Assembly: GCA_029782095.1 (NCBI GenBank)
Contig: JAKOVL010000045.1
Span: forward strand, 1-50,439
Direction: 5' to 3'
Origin: Bacillota bacterium
Lineage (GTDB): Bacteria > Bacillota > Dethiobacteria > DTU022
DNA length: 50,439 nucleotides
The notes under the pieces are model-generated. The model made no database searches and was not told the DNA's origin. It saw only the letters and a list, made by a program, of their open reading frames with translations. The position numbers and the translations under genes are program-made. Shown one piece after another: positions 9,763 to 18,780 of this stretch (position 1 is the stretch's first letter; the number at the start of each line of letters is the position of its first letter).

Positions 9763-9780
9763 ATACAGGAGACAGGAGAA
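9763..9780. repeat. Short CAGGAGA-type tandem motif
   Basis: A purine-rich string of CAGGAGA units between the SpoIVFA-like and SpoIVFB-like genes. Similar GACAGGGGACAGG and inverted TCCTGTCTCC strings occur at 10721-10733 and 10908-10934. These look like small dispersed repeats with no coding content. Confidence 0.4.
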
Positions 9781-9846
9781 TGTCTCAAATGAAAATCTCT
9801 CTTTAGACAGAGGCATCGCCGGGGAGAGATCTGGGGTGATTTTTAG

Positions 9847-10716
9847 TTGCCTCTAGGTTCACTCTGGGGTATTCGCCTGCGCGTCAATCCCCTCCTTTTT
9901 TTGTTTGGGGCCCTGTGGATTTACCTGGGCGCACCGGTAGAAACAGCATTGCTGTGCCTGATTGTCCTGGTCCACGAGTTTGCCCATGCCCTATCAGGCC
10001 GGGCGATGGGACTGAAGGTAAGCGAGATCCAGCTGTACCCTTTCGGGGGCGTGGCCCGCATTGAAGAGCTGCTGGAACTGGAACCTTACCTGGAGCGCCG
10101 CCTGGCCTGGGCCGGGCCGGCGGCAAACTTTGCCATGGCCGGAGCGGGTATGGTTTTATACAGCCGCCTCTTTCCCGGCTGTGGCCCGCTTCTTTTCTTT
10201 ATCCGCTCCAACCTGGTTCTGGCATTTTTTAACCTCCTTCCGGCCCTGCCCCTGGATGGGGGGCGCATCCTGCGAGCCACTTTGTCTCCTGTGTTAGGGT
10301 TCCGTTCTGCCACCGAGAAAGCGGCGCTGATGGGGCAAATACTATCAGTTTTGCTTTGCGGCGCCGGGTTTTTTTTCTGGCGTTCCGGCGGCCTGGGGCT
10401 TTCCGCCATCCTCACGGGGATTTTTCTCTTTTTTGCCGCTACCCGTGAAAAAAATCTGGCTGTCTATTCCTTTTTGCGCTCTTTGGGGGTAAAAGAAAAA
10501 GAGCTGTATAAGCGTGGCGGGCTTAAAGGCGAGCTGCTGGTAGTCCTGGAGGAGACAAGGCTTCTGGATGTTTTTCGCCTTTTCTCGCCCCAGCGCTACC
10601 ATTTTGTTCGGGTGGTGGATCGCTCCCAGCGGGTTCATGGAGAGATAACAGAAACTTCCTTAATTAGAGCTGCCATACATAAAGGGCTTGATATACCCAT
10701 AAAGAAGATATTATAA
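9847..10716 (+). CDS. Site-2 protease, SpoIVFB-like (M50 family)
   Basis: 289 residues: membrane zinc metalloprotease with H-E-F-A-H near residue 44 (HExxH) and the second metal-site motif N-L-L-P-A-L-P-L-D-G-G-R near residue 128. The C-terminal region (about residues 205-289) resembles the CBS-like domain of SpoIVFB, which senses ATP. It starts with TTG, with GGGGTGAT about seven bases upstream. In Bacillus, SpoIVFB cleaves pro-sigma K; pairing with the preceding SpoIVFA-like gene supports the same job here and points to a spore-forming host. Confidence 0.85.
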   Translation: MPLGSLWGIRLRVNPLLFLFGALWIYLGAPVETALLCLIVLVHEFAHALSGRAMGLKVSEIQLYPFGGVARIEELLELEPYLERRLAWAGPAANFAMAGAGMVLYSRLFPGCGPLLFFIRSNLVLAFFNLLPALPLDGGRILRATLSPVLGFRSATEKAALMGQILSVLLCGAGFFFWRSGGLGLSAILTGIFLFFAATREKNLAVYSFLRSLGVKEKELYKRGGLKGELLVVLEETRLLDVFRLFSPQRYHFVRVVDRSQRVHGEITETSLIRAAIHKGLDIPIKKIL

Positions 10717-10797
10717 TTGTGGACAGGGGACAGGAAAAAGCTGTAGATCCCCATGCACCCATTAGGCGGGAGCACTATCCTAAAGATGGAAATCCGT

Positions 10798-10831
10798 TTC
10801 CCCCCTTTTCCAAGGGGGGCAGGGGGGATTG
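10798..10831. repeat. Class C dispersed hairpin repeat
   Basis: A C6-TT arm, a four-base loop, an AA-G6 arm, then a second G6 run. Architecture: hairpin followed by a third purine arm. A diverged copy occurs at 48136-48170. It lies in the 290-base gap between the SpoIVFB-like gene and the radical SAM gene, which otherwise holds only CCTGTCTCC-type repeats and no gene. Confidence 0.6.
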
Positions 10832-10904
10832 GTTCAGGATATAGCAATCATCTATGGTTAAGAATAAAGAAAAGGCTCCTATCGAAAAAGTACAGGTGTC
10901 CGCC

Positions 10905-10934
10905 CTTGTCTCCTGTGTCCTGTCTCCTGTCTCC
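10905..10934. repeat. CCTGTCTCC short tandem repeat
   Basis: Imperfect tandem TGTCTCC / TGTGTCC units, inverted relative to the GACAGGGGACAGG string at 10721-10733. The two inverted strings flank the class C repeat. Function unknown. Confidence 0.4.
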
Positions 10935-11008
10935 ATGCCTGTCCTTGCTTTTCCCTGACTGTTGTAATGATGCCACTGTTTGCTTTGGCAACAAAGCTGG
11001 AGGTATTA

Positions 11009-12799
11009 ATGTTATCGCTAGAAAAAAAGCTGCAACTTCTGCTGCCCCGGGTGCAGAAACCGGCGCGCTACCTGGGCAACGAATGGAACGCCATCAAGAA
11101 AGATCACCGCTCTGTACAGGTGCGCATGGCCCTTCTTTTTCCCGACCTCTATGAAGTGGGCATGTCCAATTTGGGCTTGAAAATTCTCTACGAGGTAGTA
11201 AACCGTCGTCAGGACGCCCTGCTGGAGCGCGCCTTTGCTCCCGCCGTGGATATGGAAGAGCTGATGCGCCGTGAAAATGTGCCTCTTTTTTCCCTGGAGA
11301 GCAAAGTGCCGCTGCGCTGCTTTGATCTGATCGGTTTTTCCCTGCAGTACGAGCTGAGCTACACCAATGTGCTCAATATGCTTGATTTGGCCGGGGTGCC
11401 CCTTTACAGCTGCCAGCGCAGCGAAGAAGACCCGCTGGTAGTGGGAGGCGGCCCCTGTGTTTTTAACCCCGAGCCCCTGGCCCCATTTTTTGACCTGTTT
11501 TTACTTGGCGATGGCGAAGAGGCGCTGCCTGAGCTGCTTGACCGCTGGATCGCCATGCGCCGGCAGAATTTAAGCCGCCGTGAAATACTGGCCGGCCTGG
11601 CTGCGGTACCCGGTTTTTATATTCCCTCTTTCTACGAACCCGTTTACAGCGAAGGCCGTTTCAGCGGCATCAAGCGCCTTGCGGAAGAGGCGCCGCCCAC
11701 TGTGTCCAAGCGCTCTGTTGCCGATTTAAACAGCGTTCCTTACCCCGTGGCCCCCATCGTCTCCCACATTCCCGCCGTTCACGATCGGGCCGTGATTGAG
11801 CTTTTCCGCGGTTGCGCCCGCGGCTGCCGCTTTTGCCAAGCCGGGGTGATCTACCGCCCCGTGCGCCGCCGCAGCCCCGAAAATTTGAAAAACATCGCCC
11901 GGCAGACCCTGCATGCCACCGGTTACGAAGAGATGTCCCTCTCTTCCCTGAGCAGCAGTGATTATCCGCGGGTGGACAACCTGATCAAGGAGCTGGAAGA
12001 AGAGAGCGCCGGCAGCAGGGTTAAATATTCTCTCCCCTCATTAAGGCTTGATTCATTTTCAGTCAAACTGGCAGACCAGGTGCACCAGGGCCGGCGCGGC
12101 AGCCTGACTTTTGCCCCTGAAGCGGCTACCGCGCGGCTGCGCCGGGTTATCGGTAAAAATATCAGCGAGGCGGATCTTTTCACCGCTACCGGCGATGCTG
12201 TCCGGGCCGGATGGCAGGCCTTTAAGCTTTACTTCATGATCGGGCTGCCCACGGAGACTGACGATGATGTAAAAGCCATCGCCGCTTTGTGCCGGAAGCT
12301 GGTCGATACGCTCAGGCGGGAGCACGGGATCAGGCCGCGCCTCTCTGTCAGTGTATCCACCTTTGTCCCCAAGCCCCATACGCCCTTCCAGTGGGAGCCC
12401 CAAATCCCGCTGCCTTTAATCTTAAAGCGGCAGAAGCTGCTGCAGGAGTCTTTCAAGCCGCTGCGCTCCGTGTCGCTAAGCTGGCATGACGCGGGCTCCA
12501 GCTTTCTGGAAGCAGTGTTTGCCCGGGGGGACCGCACCCTGGCCCCGCTGCTGGAGCACGCCTGGCGCTGCGGCTGCCGCTTTGACGGATGGTCGGATCA
12601 CTTTTCCTTTGACCGCTGGCGCGATGCTTTTAATGATTTGAACCTGCGGGCGGAGCTTTACGCCAACCGGCGCTTCAATTACGACGATCCCCTGCCGTGG
12701 GATCACTTGGAAAGCGGCACCGCAAAAACCGCCTTGATTAAAGAGCACATGCGGGCCATGCAGGCTGCGCTCGAGCCGGAGGGGGCGAAAAGCCTGTGA
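11009..12799 (+). CDS. Radical SAM protein with B12-binding-like N-terminus (TIGR03960 family)
   Basis: 596 residues. The N-terminal part has the K-P-A-R-Y-L-G-N-E-W-N signature typical of this family and a B12-binding-like fold region. The radical SAM cluster motif is F-R-G-C-A-R-G-C-R-F-C near residue 267 (CxxxCxxC). Family members are always next to a DUF2344 protein and RNase G, as here; the reaction is not established. Start: ATG at 11009, with GGAGGT six bases upstream; the longer frame beginning 42 bases earlier has no ribosome site. It overlaps the next gene by four bases. Confidence 0.9.
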   Translation: MLSLEKKLQLLLPRVQKPARYLGNEWNAIKKDHRSVQVRMALLFPDLYEVGMSNLGLKILYEVVNRRQDALLERAFAPAVDMEELMRRENVPLFSLESKVPLRCFDLIGFSLQYELSYTNVLNMLDLAGVPLYSCQRSEEDPLVVGGGPCVFNPEPLAPFFDLFLLGDGEEALPELLDRWIAMRRQNLSRREILAGLAAVPGFYIPSFYEPVYSEGRFSGIKRLAEEAPPTVSKRSVADLNSVPYPVAPIVSHIPAVHDRAVIELFRGCARGCRFCQAGVIYRPVRRRSPENLKNIARQTLHATGYEEMSLSSLSSSDYPRVDNLIKELEEESAGSRVKYSLPSLRLDSFSVKLADQVHQGRRGSLTFAPEAATARLRRVIGKNISEADLFTATGDAVRAGWQAFKLYFMIGLPTETDDDVKAIAALCRKLVDTLRREHGIRPRLSVSVSTFVPKPHTPFQWEPQIPLPLILKRQKLLQESFKPLRSVSLSWHDAGSSFLEAVFARGDRTLAPLLEHAWRCGCRFDGWSDHFSFDRWRDAFNDLNLRAELYANRRFNYDDPLPWDHLESGTAKTALIKEHMRAMQAALEPEGAKSL

Positions 12800-13518
12800 G
12801 CCGCATCTGCTTTCGCTATGCCGTGGGAGAAGAGCTGAAGTTTCTGTCCCACCTGGATTTAATGCGCCTTTTTCACCGCGCCCTGCGGCGCTCTATGCTG
12901 CCCATGGATTATACCAAGGGTTATAGCCCCCACCCCCGCTTGAACCTGGCTGCGCCGCTGCCCGTGGGGGCTACCGCCGCCGCGGAATATGGCGAGATCT
13001 TTTTTACCCGGGAGATTGGCCCTGACCAGTTTTTGCACTCCGTGCGGCGGCAGCTGCCTGAAGATCTCACTTTGACCGGCGCCGCCTGCGTCGCCGTGGA
13101 GGCACCCCCCCTGGCAGCGGTAATCAATGCCGCCGCCTACGAGATGGCCTGGTGGGGGACAGAGCCAGGCCCGGAAGAAGATACTCTGAAGCAGGCGCTG
13201 CAAAATATTCTCGATCGTAAAGAAATTATCGTGGCGCGGCGCACCAAGAGCGGTAAAACGGCAGAAACGGATATTCGCCCCTTTATTTTTGAAGCATCCC
13301 TGGACTCCGCCGAAACCGCTGTCCCCAAAGTGGCCCTGCTGCTGCAGCTGGGCGGCAAAGGGGGTGTATCTCCGTACGCTGTGCTGGAGCTGCTGGATCT
13401 AAACGAAAAATTTAAACCGGCCCACCTCTGGCGGCTGCACCGCCGCGGTCTCTATATTTATAAAGAAGGAAAGTTGATTAATCCACTCCAGGAAGGAGGT
13501 GAAAGCATAAGTGGATAA
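12796..13518 (+). CDS. DUF2344 protein (TIGR03936 family), radical SAM partner
   Basis: 240 residues with the family signature F-L-S-H-L-D-L-M-R-L-F-x-R-A-L-R-R near residue 17 and K-G-Y-S-P-H-P-R near residue 41. In some genomes it is fused to the preceding radical SAM protein, so the two probably act together; the substrate is unknown, though linkage to RNase G and ribosomal genes suggests RNA or ribosome modification (inference). It starts with GTG overlapping the upstream stop. Its end overlaps rng by about eight bases. Confidence 0.9.
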   Translation: MSRICFRYAVGEELKFLSHLDLMRLFHRALRRSMLPMDYTKGYSPHPRLNLAAPLPVGATAAAEYGEIFFTREIGPDQFLHSVRRQLPEDLTLTGAACVAVEAPPLAAVINAAAYEMAWWGTEPGPEEDTLKQALQNILDRKEIIVARRTKSGKTAETDIRPFIFEASLDSAETAVPKVALLLQLGGKGGVSPYAVLELLDLNEKFKPAHLWRLHRRGLYIYKEGKLINPLQEGGESISG

Positions 13519-15205
13519 AAAAATTCTGGTTAACTGCGACAGCCGCGCCACCCGGGTGGCGATCGTGGAAAACGGCAAGCTGGTGGAGCTTTACATTGAA
13601 AGGCCGCTGCAGCACCGGGTTGTCGGCAACCTGTACAAGGGTATTGTGGCCAACGTGCTGCCGGGAATGCAGGCTGCTTTTGTCGACATCGGGTTGGAGA
13701 AAAATGCATTTTTATACGTGGACGATATTTTTATCGAGGATCACGACGAGAACCTGCCCCCGCCCCGCGCTGCCATTGACAAGCTGCTTAAGGTGGGGGA
13801 AGAAATTATGGTTCAGGTCATCAAAGAACCCTTCGGCAGCAAAGGGGCCCGGGTAACCGGACAGATCACCCTGCCCGGCCGCTACCTGGTCCTGGTGCCG
13901 GGGGCCGACTACGTCGGCGTTTCCCGGCGCATCGAAAGCCAGGTTGAGCGGGAGCGGCTGCGCCGCGAGGCGGAAAAGCTGCGCCCGGAAAAGCTGGGAC
14001 TGATCGTCCGCACCGTGGCCGAGGGGGCTGATCGGGAGGTCCTTGAACAGGATCTGCACTTTTTGGTTCAGCTGTGGCATCGCATCACGCAGCGGTTTCA
14101 GCAAAAAACTGCACCTGCAGTCATATACCAGGACCTGGCCCTGACCTGCCGCATCGCCCGGGACTTTTTCGTGGAAGATTTTAGCGCTTTCCTCATCGAC
14201 AATGAACATGAGTACGAGAAAGTACGGGAAATCCTTGATTATATTTCGCCCCATTTAAAATCCAAGGTTAAGCTTTACCGCGACTCCCAGCCTATCTTTG
14301 AACGCTACGATGTGGAGAGAGAAATAGAAAAAGCGCTGGAAGGACAGGTGTGGTTGAAAAGCGGTGGCTATCTTGTCTTCGATGAAACCGAAGCCCTGAC
14401 CGTTGTGGATGTTAACACGGGCCGCTATATCGGTCGGCGCAACCTGGCCGATACAATCTTGAGAACCAATCTGGAAGCAGCGGAAGAGATTGCCCGCCAG
14501 ATCCGGCTGCGCGATATTGGGGGCATTATTATCATTGATTTTATAGATATGAACTTGGAAGAACATCGCCAGAAGGTTCTGGACAAGCTGAACGAGTGCA
14601 TCAAGCACGATCGCACCAAGACCTATGTCCTGGGTTTAACCAGCCTCGGGCTCGTGGAGATGACTCGGAAAAAAGTGCGCCAGGATCTGGCTGCAGTACT
14701 GCAGCAGCCCTGTCCTTACTGCAACGGGGCCGGGCGGGTGCTCACTCCCCTGGTGGTCAGCGCCCGGGTGGAAAGGGATTTAAAAAATATCTTGCAGCGT
14801 GAACGCTGCCAGGCCGTCCTGGTAGAGATGCATCCCGAGGTGGCGGCCATCATTATTGGCTCCGGTGGCGGCAATCTTAAAAAACTGGAAGAAGATTTGG
14901 GCAAGCATATCTTTATCCGCGGCGACGCCGATGTGCATATTGAAAAATACCGCATCGTGGCCAAGGGGAATTTAAAAGAAATAGAAGCCCTGGCCTTTCC
15001 TGTGGCTGCGGGGGATGTTCTGGAAGTGCTCATTGAAGAACCCCATTCGCTTCACCCCTCCCACGGTATCGCCCGCCTGAAAGGTTACGTCATTAACGTG
15101 GAGAATGCGGGCGAAAAAGTGGGCCAGGAACTGCGCGTGGAGATAACCGAGGTCAGCCGGACCTCCGCCCGGGCTGTCGTCCTCGACACGGTTAAATGCG
15201 GCTGA
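13511..15205 (+). CDS. rng: Ribonuclease G/E family endoribonuclease
   Basis: 564 residues. S1 RNA-binding domain near residues 36-120, RNase H-like and DNase I-like catalytic region with D-V-N-T-G-R near residue 300 and I-I-I-D-F-I-D-M near 343 (Mg2+ aspartates), and the C-P-Y-C zinc-link motif near residue 400. It is the short RNase G/E form without the RNase E degradosome tail. Start GTG, preceded by AGGAAGGAGGTG. It processes rRNA and mRNA 5' ends. It is followed by a strong hairpin that probably terminates the operon. Confidence 0.94.
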   Translation: MDKKILVNCDSRATRVAIVENGKLVELYIERPLQHRVVGNLYKGIVANVLPGMQAAFVDIGLEKNAFLYVDDIFIEDHDENLPPPRAAIDKLLKVGEEIMVQVIKEPFGSKGARVTGQITLPGRYLVLVPGADYVGVSRRIESQVERERLRREAEKLRPEKLGLIVRTVAEGADREVLEQDLHFLVQLWHRITQRFQQKTAPAVIYQDLALTCRIARDFFVEDFSAFLIDNEHEYEKVREILDYISPHLKSKVKLYRDSQPIFERYDVEREIEKALEGQVWLKSGGYLVFDETEALTVVDVNTGRYIGRRNLADTILRTNLEAAEEIARQIRLRDIGGIIIIDFIDMNLEEHRQKVLDKLNECIKHDRTKTYVLGLTSLGLVEMTRKKVRQDLAAVLQQPCPYCNGAGRVLTPLVVSARVERDLKNILQRERCQAVLVEMHPEVAAIIIGSGGGNLKKLEEDLGKHIFIRGDADVHIEKYRIVAKGNLKEIEALAFPVAAGDVLEVLIEEPHSLHPSHGIARLKGYVINVENAGEKVGQELRVEITEVSRTSARAVVLDTVKCG

Positions 15206-15218
15206 TTAACAACTGGCA

Positions 15219-15247
15219 GGGGCGCGGCGCCGCCGCGCCCCTTGTTT
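15219..15247 (+). terminator. Hairpin terminator after rng
   Basis: Ten-base-pair perfect GC stem (GGGGCGCGGC pairing with its complement), three-base loop, then TTGTTT. The U-tract is short and broken, so termination efficiency is uncertain. Confidence 0.55.
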
Positions 15248-15340
15248 CACCAGCCGGGAGAGCCAGCAACCTACCTTGCTCATGTTTTATAGCCTGTTGT
15301 AAACCTCCGGGTCACCCCTGTCTCAGGAGGGAGCCGCGGG

Positions 15341-15369
15341 TTGACAGGCATGGTAAAAAATGTTATGAT
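15341..15369 (+). promoter_or_regulatory. Sigma-A type promoter P1 upstream of the rplU region
   Basis: TTGACA at 15341-15346, 17-base spacer, TATGAT at 15364-15369. A near-consensus promoter. It lies ahead of the nucleotidyltransferase remnant and about 370 bases before rplU, so it may once have served the remnant gene. Confidence 0.65.
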
Positions 15370-15450
15370 AATATGGAAAAGAACGTACGTTGCAAATTAA
15401 TAGTTGAAATAAGGGCAAGATTTATATGGTCATTCACAAGGTCATAAAAA

Positions 15451-15636
15451 ATGATATTAAGCGCATTGAAGGATTTCGGCTTTGGCTCTTTGAACCTTAA
15501 AGTTAGTGATTTTTTGGAAGAAGGCCAGGTTATTCAACCAGGGTGCCCTCCCAATCGCATTGACTTGCTTACCACTTTGTCAGGTCTGACCTTTAACGAT
15601 TCCGCCTCTATTCTTGCATCCTGCGGCAATCCGTGA
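15451..15636 (+). pseudogene. Remnant of a nucleotidyltransferase (DUF6036 / MNT-like)
   Basis: A 61-codon frame whose middle reads D-F-G-F-G-S-L-N-L, then F-L-E-E-G-Q-V-I-Q and P-P-N-R-I-D-L-L-T. These are the characteristic blocks that follow the catalytic half in small antitoxin-like nucleotidyltransferases. The N-terminal G-S and D-x-D catalytic motifs and the C-terminal third are missing, so it cannot be an active enzyme. It is bracketed by two promoters in front of rplU. Identified by recalled family pattern only. Confidence 0.55.
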
Positions 15637-15642
15637 TAAAAT
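15614..15642 (+). promoter_or_regulatory. Promoter P2 for rplU-rpmA
   Basis: TTGCAT at 15614-15619, 17-base spacer, TAAAAT at 15637-15642. It overlaps the end of the nucleotidyltransferase remnant and would give a leader of about 90 bases before rplU. Confidence 0.6.
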
Positions 15643-15649
15643 GTGGTTT

Positions 15650-15738
15650 GTTACCGCACGAGGGTGGTTTGAAAGCCCGCCTGGTCCCGGGCTACCTGCC
15701 TCGGCGTGTCCTACAAGTTTTACGGGAGGATTGATTAT
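15650..15738 (+). ncRNA. Candidate ribosomal protein L21 leader
   Basis: The roughly 90-base 5' UTR of rplU contains a CGAGG arm near 15659 that can pair with CCTCG near 15700, enclosing smaller G+C hairpins, followed by the GGGAGGA ribosome site. Position and size match the Rfam L21 leader of Firmicutes, which is thought to mediate autoregulation by L21. I could not run a covariance model. Confidence 0.5.
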
Positions 15739-16059
15739 ATGTACGCCATCATCGAAACGGGCGGCAAGCAGTACCGTGTTGAGGAAGGGAAAAAGATCCG
15801 CATCGAGAAGCTGCCCCAGGACAAAGGGGAGACGGTAGTTTTCGACCGGGTTCTGCTGGTTAATAATGGCGGGGACCTCCAGGTGGGCAAGCCATACCTG
15901 GAGGGGAGCCGGGTGGAAGGTAAAGTGACTGCCCGGGGCCGGGGTCGGAAAATTATTGTGTTTAAGTTTAAGGCCAAAAAGAACTATAAGCGCACCCAGG
16001 GGCACCGCCAGCCCTTCAGCGAGGTGCTGATTGAAAAGATCGTAACAGGCGCCAAATAG
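15739..16059 (+). CDS. rplU: 50S ribosomal protein L21
   Basis: 106 residues, normal length; begins [14 protein letters not shown], the classic L21 start. It binds 23S rRNA. The ATG at 15739 has GGGAGGA eight bases upstream; the in-frame GTG 33 bases earlier would add atypical residues. It is followed 33 bases later by rpmA without the usual prp (ysxB) gene between. Confidence 0.98.
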   Translation: MYAIIETGGKQYRVEEGKKIRIEKLPQDKGETVVFDRVLLVNNGGDLQVGKPYLEGSRVEGKVTARGRGRKIIVFKFKAKKNYKRTQGHRQPFSEVLIEKIVTGAK

Positions 16060-16092
16060 ATTTATTCACGTCACGGGGAGGTGTAATCTTAA

Positions 16093-16365
16093 ATGGCTCA
16101 TAAAAAAGGTGTTGGCAGTTCACGCAACGGACGCGACAGCAACGCCAAACGGCTTGGCGTCAAGTGCTACGGCGGACAGGTCGTAACCGCGGGAAGCATC
16201 ATTGTGCGCCAGCGGGGGACCAGAATTCATCCCGGCGTTAACGTGGGCAGGGGAGGCGATGATACTCTCTTTGCCAAAATTGACGGTCGTGTTGTCTATG
16301 AATACAATGGCAGGGCGAAAAAACAGGTCAGCGTATATCCCCTTGAAGGCGAAGCAGCGGGTTAA
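16093..16365 (+). CDS. rpmA: 50S ribosomal protein L27
   Basis: 90 residues; starts [17 protein letters not shown]27's N-terminus reaches the peptidyl transferase centre. Most Firmicutes encode a nine-residue or so N-terminal extension cleaved by the Prp protease; this copy has none and is already in mature form. Consistently, no prp gene lies between rplU and rpmA. A strong terminator follows. Confidence 0.98.
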   Translation: MAHKKGVGSSRNGRDSNAKRLGVKCYGGQVVTAGSIIVRQRGTRIHPGVNVGRGGDDTLFAKIDGRVVYEYNGRAKKQVSVYPLEGEAAG

Positions 16366-16369
16366 AAAT

Positions 16370-16394
16370 AGTCCGGGGCAACCCGGACTTTTTT
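16370..16394 (+). terminator. Rho-independent terminator after rpmA
   Basis: AGTCCGGG arm, GCAA tetraloop, CCCGGACT arm, six T residues. Textbook intrinsic terminator between rpmA and obg. Confidence 0.9.
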
Positions 16395-16438
16395 CAATTC
16401 CTGCAAGATGTTGAATATCTGTACACCAGGGTGATTTT

Positions 16439-17731
16439 TTGTTTATCGATGAAATCTGGCTGGAAGTGAAAGGCGGCCGCGGCGGCGACGGCGCCGTTTC
16501 TTTTCGCCGTGAAAAATATGTGCCCAGGGGCGGACCCGACGGCGGGGACGGAGGCGCAGGCGGTAGCGTCTATCTGTGGGCGGATCCCTCGCGCCACAGC
16601 TTTCTGGACCTGCGCTATCGACGCCACCTTAAGGCCGACAAAGGCATGCCCGGCCGCGGCCAGAATAAAAACGGCCGCAGTGGAAAAGATCTGCTCGTCC
16701 CTGTTCCTGTGGGCACCCTGGTTAAAGATGAAAAGGGCCGCCCATTGGCCGATTTAACCAAGCCCGGGCAAAGGGTTTGTGTGGCCGCCGGTGGCAGGGG
16801 GGGCAGGGGCAACGCCCGTTTTGCCAGTGCGCGGCGCCAGGCCCCGCGGCTGGCTGAAAAAGGTGAGCCCGGCGAAGAGCGCCGCATCTACCTGGAGCTA
16901 AAACTGATCGCCCAGGTGGGGCTGGTAGGATTCCCCAATGCCGGCAAGTCTTCGCTTCTCGCGCGTATTTCGTCGGCCCGGCCCAGGGTGGCCAGTTATC
17001 CCTTTACCACGGTCACCCCAAACCTGGGGGTGGTGGAAACAGAAGACGGCGGCAGCTTTGTGGCGGCGGATCTGCCCGGTTTAATTGAGGGAGCACACCG
17101 CGGCGCCGGGCTGGGGCACCGTTTTTTAAGGCACGTGGAGCGCAACCTGCTGCTGCTGCTGGTTATCGATCTATCACCTGAAGCGGATCCTCAACCGGAA
17201 GAAGCTTACCGGCAGCTGCTTAAGGAGTTATCCCTTTACAGCGAAAAGCTCATCCGGTATCCCAGGGTGGTGGCCGGCAATAAAATGGATCTGCCTGGGG
17301 CTGCTGAAAATTTTGAAAGCCTGCGCCGCGTGGTGGAGGATAATGTGGCGTTGTTTCCCATTTCTGCGGCTACAGGCAGCGGGGTGAGCCGGCTGACCCG
17401 CCATCTCGCCGCCGAGGTGGCGCACCTTTCCGCCCGGGAAGCGGCACAGCCGGACGCTCCCGTAATCAAGGCGGAGGCCGGTCTTAAGCCCGCCGGCCCC
17501 CTTTTTTCAGTGGAAAAAGAAGGCGATGTTTTTGTGGTCCGCGGCAAAAGGATTGAAGCGATCCTTGCCCGCACCGATCTCAATAACGAAGAATCGCTGT
17601 GGCGTTTTCAGGCTTACTGCCGCCGCTGCGGCCTGGAAAAGAAACTTGAGGAAATGGGCATTGCCGATGGCGATACGGTCCGCATCGGCAAGGAAGAATT
17701 TAACTATTACGGCCAGACAGTCAGGGAGTAG
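16439..17731 (+). CDS. obg: GTPase ObgE/CgtA
   Basis: 430 residues: glycine-rich Obg fold (residues 1-158), G domain with G-F-P-N-A-G-K-S near residue 165 (G1), D-L-P-G-L near 211 (G3) and N-K-M-D near 281 (G4), then a C-terminal OCT domain present in Firmicutes Obg. It assists 50S assembly and stress or sporulation control. It starts with TTG; AGGGTGA lies upstream. nadD follows after three bases, so they are co-transcribed. Confidence 0.96.
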   Translation: MFIDEIWLEVKGGRGGDGAVSFRREKYVPRGGPDGGDGGAGGSVYLWADPSRHSFLDLRYRRHLKADKGMPGRGQNKNGRSGKDLLVPVPVGTLVKDEKGRPLADLTKPGQRVCVAAGGRGGRGNARFASARRQAPRLAEKGEPGEERRIYLELKLIAQVGLVGFPNAGKSSLLARISSARPRVASYPFTTVTPNLGVVETEDGGSFVAADLPGLIEGAHRGAGLGHRFLRHVERNLLLLLVIDLSPEADPQPEEAYRQLLKELSLYSEKLIRYPRVVAGNKMDLPGAAENFESLRRVVEDNVALFPISAATGSGVSRLTRHLAAEVAHLSAREAAQPDAPVIKAEAGLKPAGPLFSVEKEGDVFVVRGKRIEAILARTDLNNEESLWRFQAYCRRCGLEKKLEEMGIADGDTVRIGKEEFNYYGQTVRE

Positions 17732-17734
17732 AAA

Positions 17735-18376
17735 ATGGCGACGATCATCCGAAACCGCAAGGCAGGTAAAATTAACCTGGGTTTGATGGGGGGGACTTTT
17801 GATCCGATTCACCTGGGGCACCTGGTCAGCGCCGAGGAGGCCCGCCAGCAGTTTGACCTGGATTACGTGGTCTTTGTCCCGGCAGGCATACCGCCCCACA
17901 AGGAACGGAGCAAGGTCAGCGATCCCGAGCACCGCTACCTCATGACCACCCTGGCGGTAATGTCCAACCCGGCCTTTATTGTATCGCGCTTTGAGGTGGA
18001 TCGCGAAGTACCGTCCTACACCATTGATACGGTGCGCCATTTCGCTGAGCAGGAAGCGTATGAGGCCAATATCTATTTTATCACCGGCGCCGACGCCATC
18101 CTGGAAATACTGACCTGGAAGGATTACACCGCTTTGCTCGACCTGTGTACCTTTATTGCCGTAACGCGCCCGGGCTACTCCCTGGAGCGCCTGGAAGAAA
18201 TACAGAAGAGTCTGCCCGGAATTATGAACAAAGTGCACCTGCTGGAGATTCCGGCCCTGGCCATCTCTTCGACCTATATTCGCGAAAGGGTAGCCCTCGG
18301 TAAAACGATCAAGTATCTGACCCCGGAGCCGGTAGAGCAGTACATCAAAAAGCAGCGTCTCTATATCAACGGTTAA
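17735..18376 (+). CDS. nadD: Nicotinate-nucleotide adenylyltransferase
   Basis: 213 residues; converts nicotinate mononucleotide and ATP to deamido-NAD. The nucleotidyltransferase motif G-G-T-F-D-P-I-H-L-G-H-L is at about residues 19-30 and I-S-S-T-Y-I-R-E-R near residue 179. About 13 extra N-terminal residues precede the usual start; an alternative start is not evident. It lies between obg and yqeK-LCP-rsfS, the usual Firmicutes arrangement, here interrupted by an RRM gene. Confidence 0.95.
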   Translation: MATIIRNRKAGKINLGLMGGTFDPIHLGHLVSAEEARQQFDLDYVVFVPAGIPPHKERSKVSDPEHRYLMTTLAVMSNPAFIVSRFEVDREVPSYTIDTVRHFAEQEAYEANIYFITGADAILEILTWKDYTALLDLCTFIAVTRPGYSLERLEEIQKSLPGIMNKVHLLEIPALAISSTYIRERVALGKTIKYLTPEPVEQYIKKQRLYING

Positions 18377-18404
18377 ATTTTTTTGAGATTTTACCGGAAG
18401 AAGT

Positions 18405-18431
18405 TTGCCGGGCTTTAAAATAGGTTATAAT
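18405..18431 (+). promoter_or_regulatory. Promoter of the RRM protein gene
   Basis: TATAAT at 18426-18431 with a weak TTGCCG at 18405-18410 (15-base spacer). A GGAGGTG ribosome site follows before the ATG at 18452. Confidence 0.5.
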
Positions 18432-18451
18432 ATCTGTGGAGGTGTTACCCA

Positions 18452-18706
18452 ATGGCGAAGACTTTGTATGTAGGCAATATCCCCTGGAGTACCACCGAAA
18501 GCGAGCTCGAGCAGGTGTTCTCGCAGTTTGGACAGGTTTTGGAATGCCGGATTATAACCGAGCGCGCTACCGGGCGTTCCCGGGGATACGGTTTTGTCGA
18601 GGTCAATGATGAAGATATGGAAACCATCATGGAGAAGACCAACGGCCTGGAACTGGAAGGTAGAAAACTGGTCGTAAACGAAGCAAAACCGCGGGAAGAT
18701 CAATAA
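18452..18706 (+). CDS. RNA-binding protein with a single RRM domain
   Basis: 84 residues consisting of one RNA recognition motif. RNP2 is L-Y-V-G-N-I near residue 4 and RNP1 is R-G-Y-G-F-V-E-V near residue 45. Similar small RRM proteins occur in cyanobacteria and some Clostridia, often cold- or stress-related; targets are unknown. It has its own promoter and ribosome site, so it is probably a free-standing transcription unit inserted between nadD and yqeK. Confidence 0.92.
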   Translation: MAKTLYVGNIPWSTTESELEQVFSQFGQVLECRIITERATGRSRGYGFVEVNDEDMETIMEKTNGLELEGRKLVVNEAKPREDQ

Positions 18707-18780
18707 TACATACACGGGCAACATTCGCCAGTTGCCTCAATAGTAGACTATGCATGCATTAAGGCAAGGGAATGCTGCAA

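Noticed and set aside
10753-11154. 133-codon frame overlapping the radical SAM start
   Set aside because: Formed by class C and CCTGTCTCC repeats; the overlapping radical SAM frame is clearly the gene.
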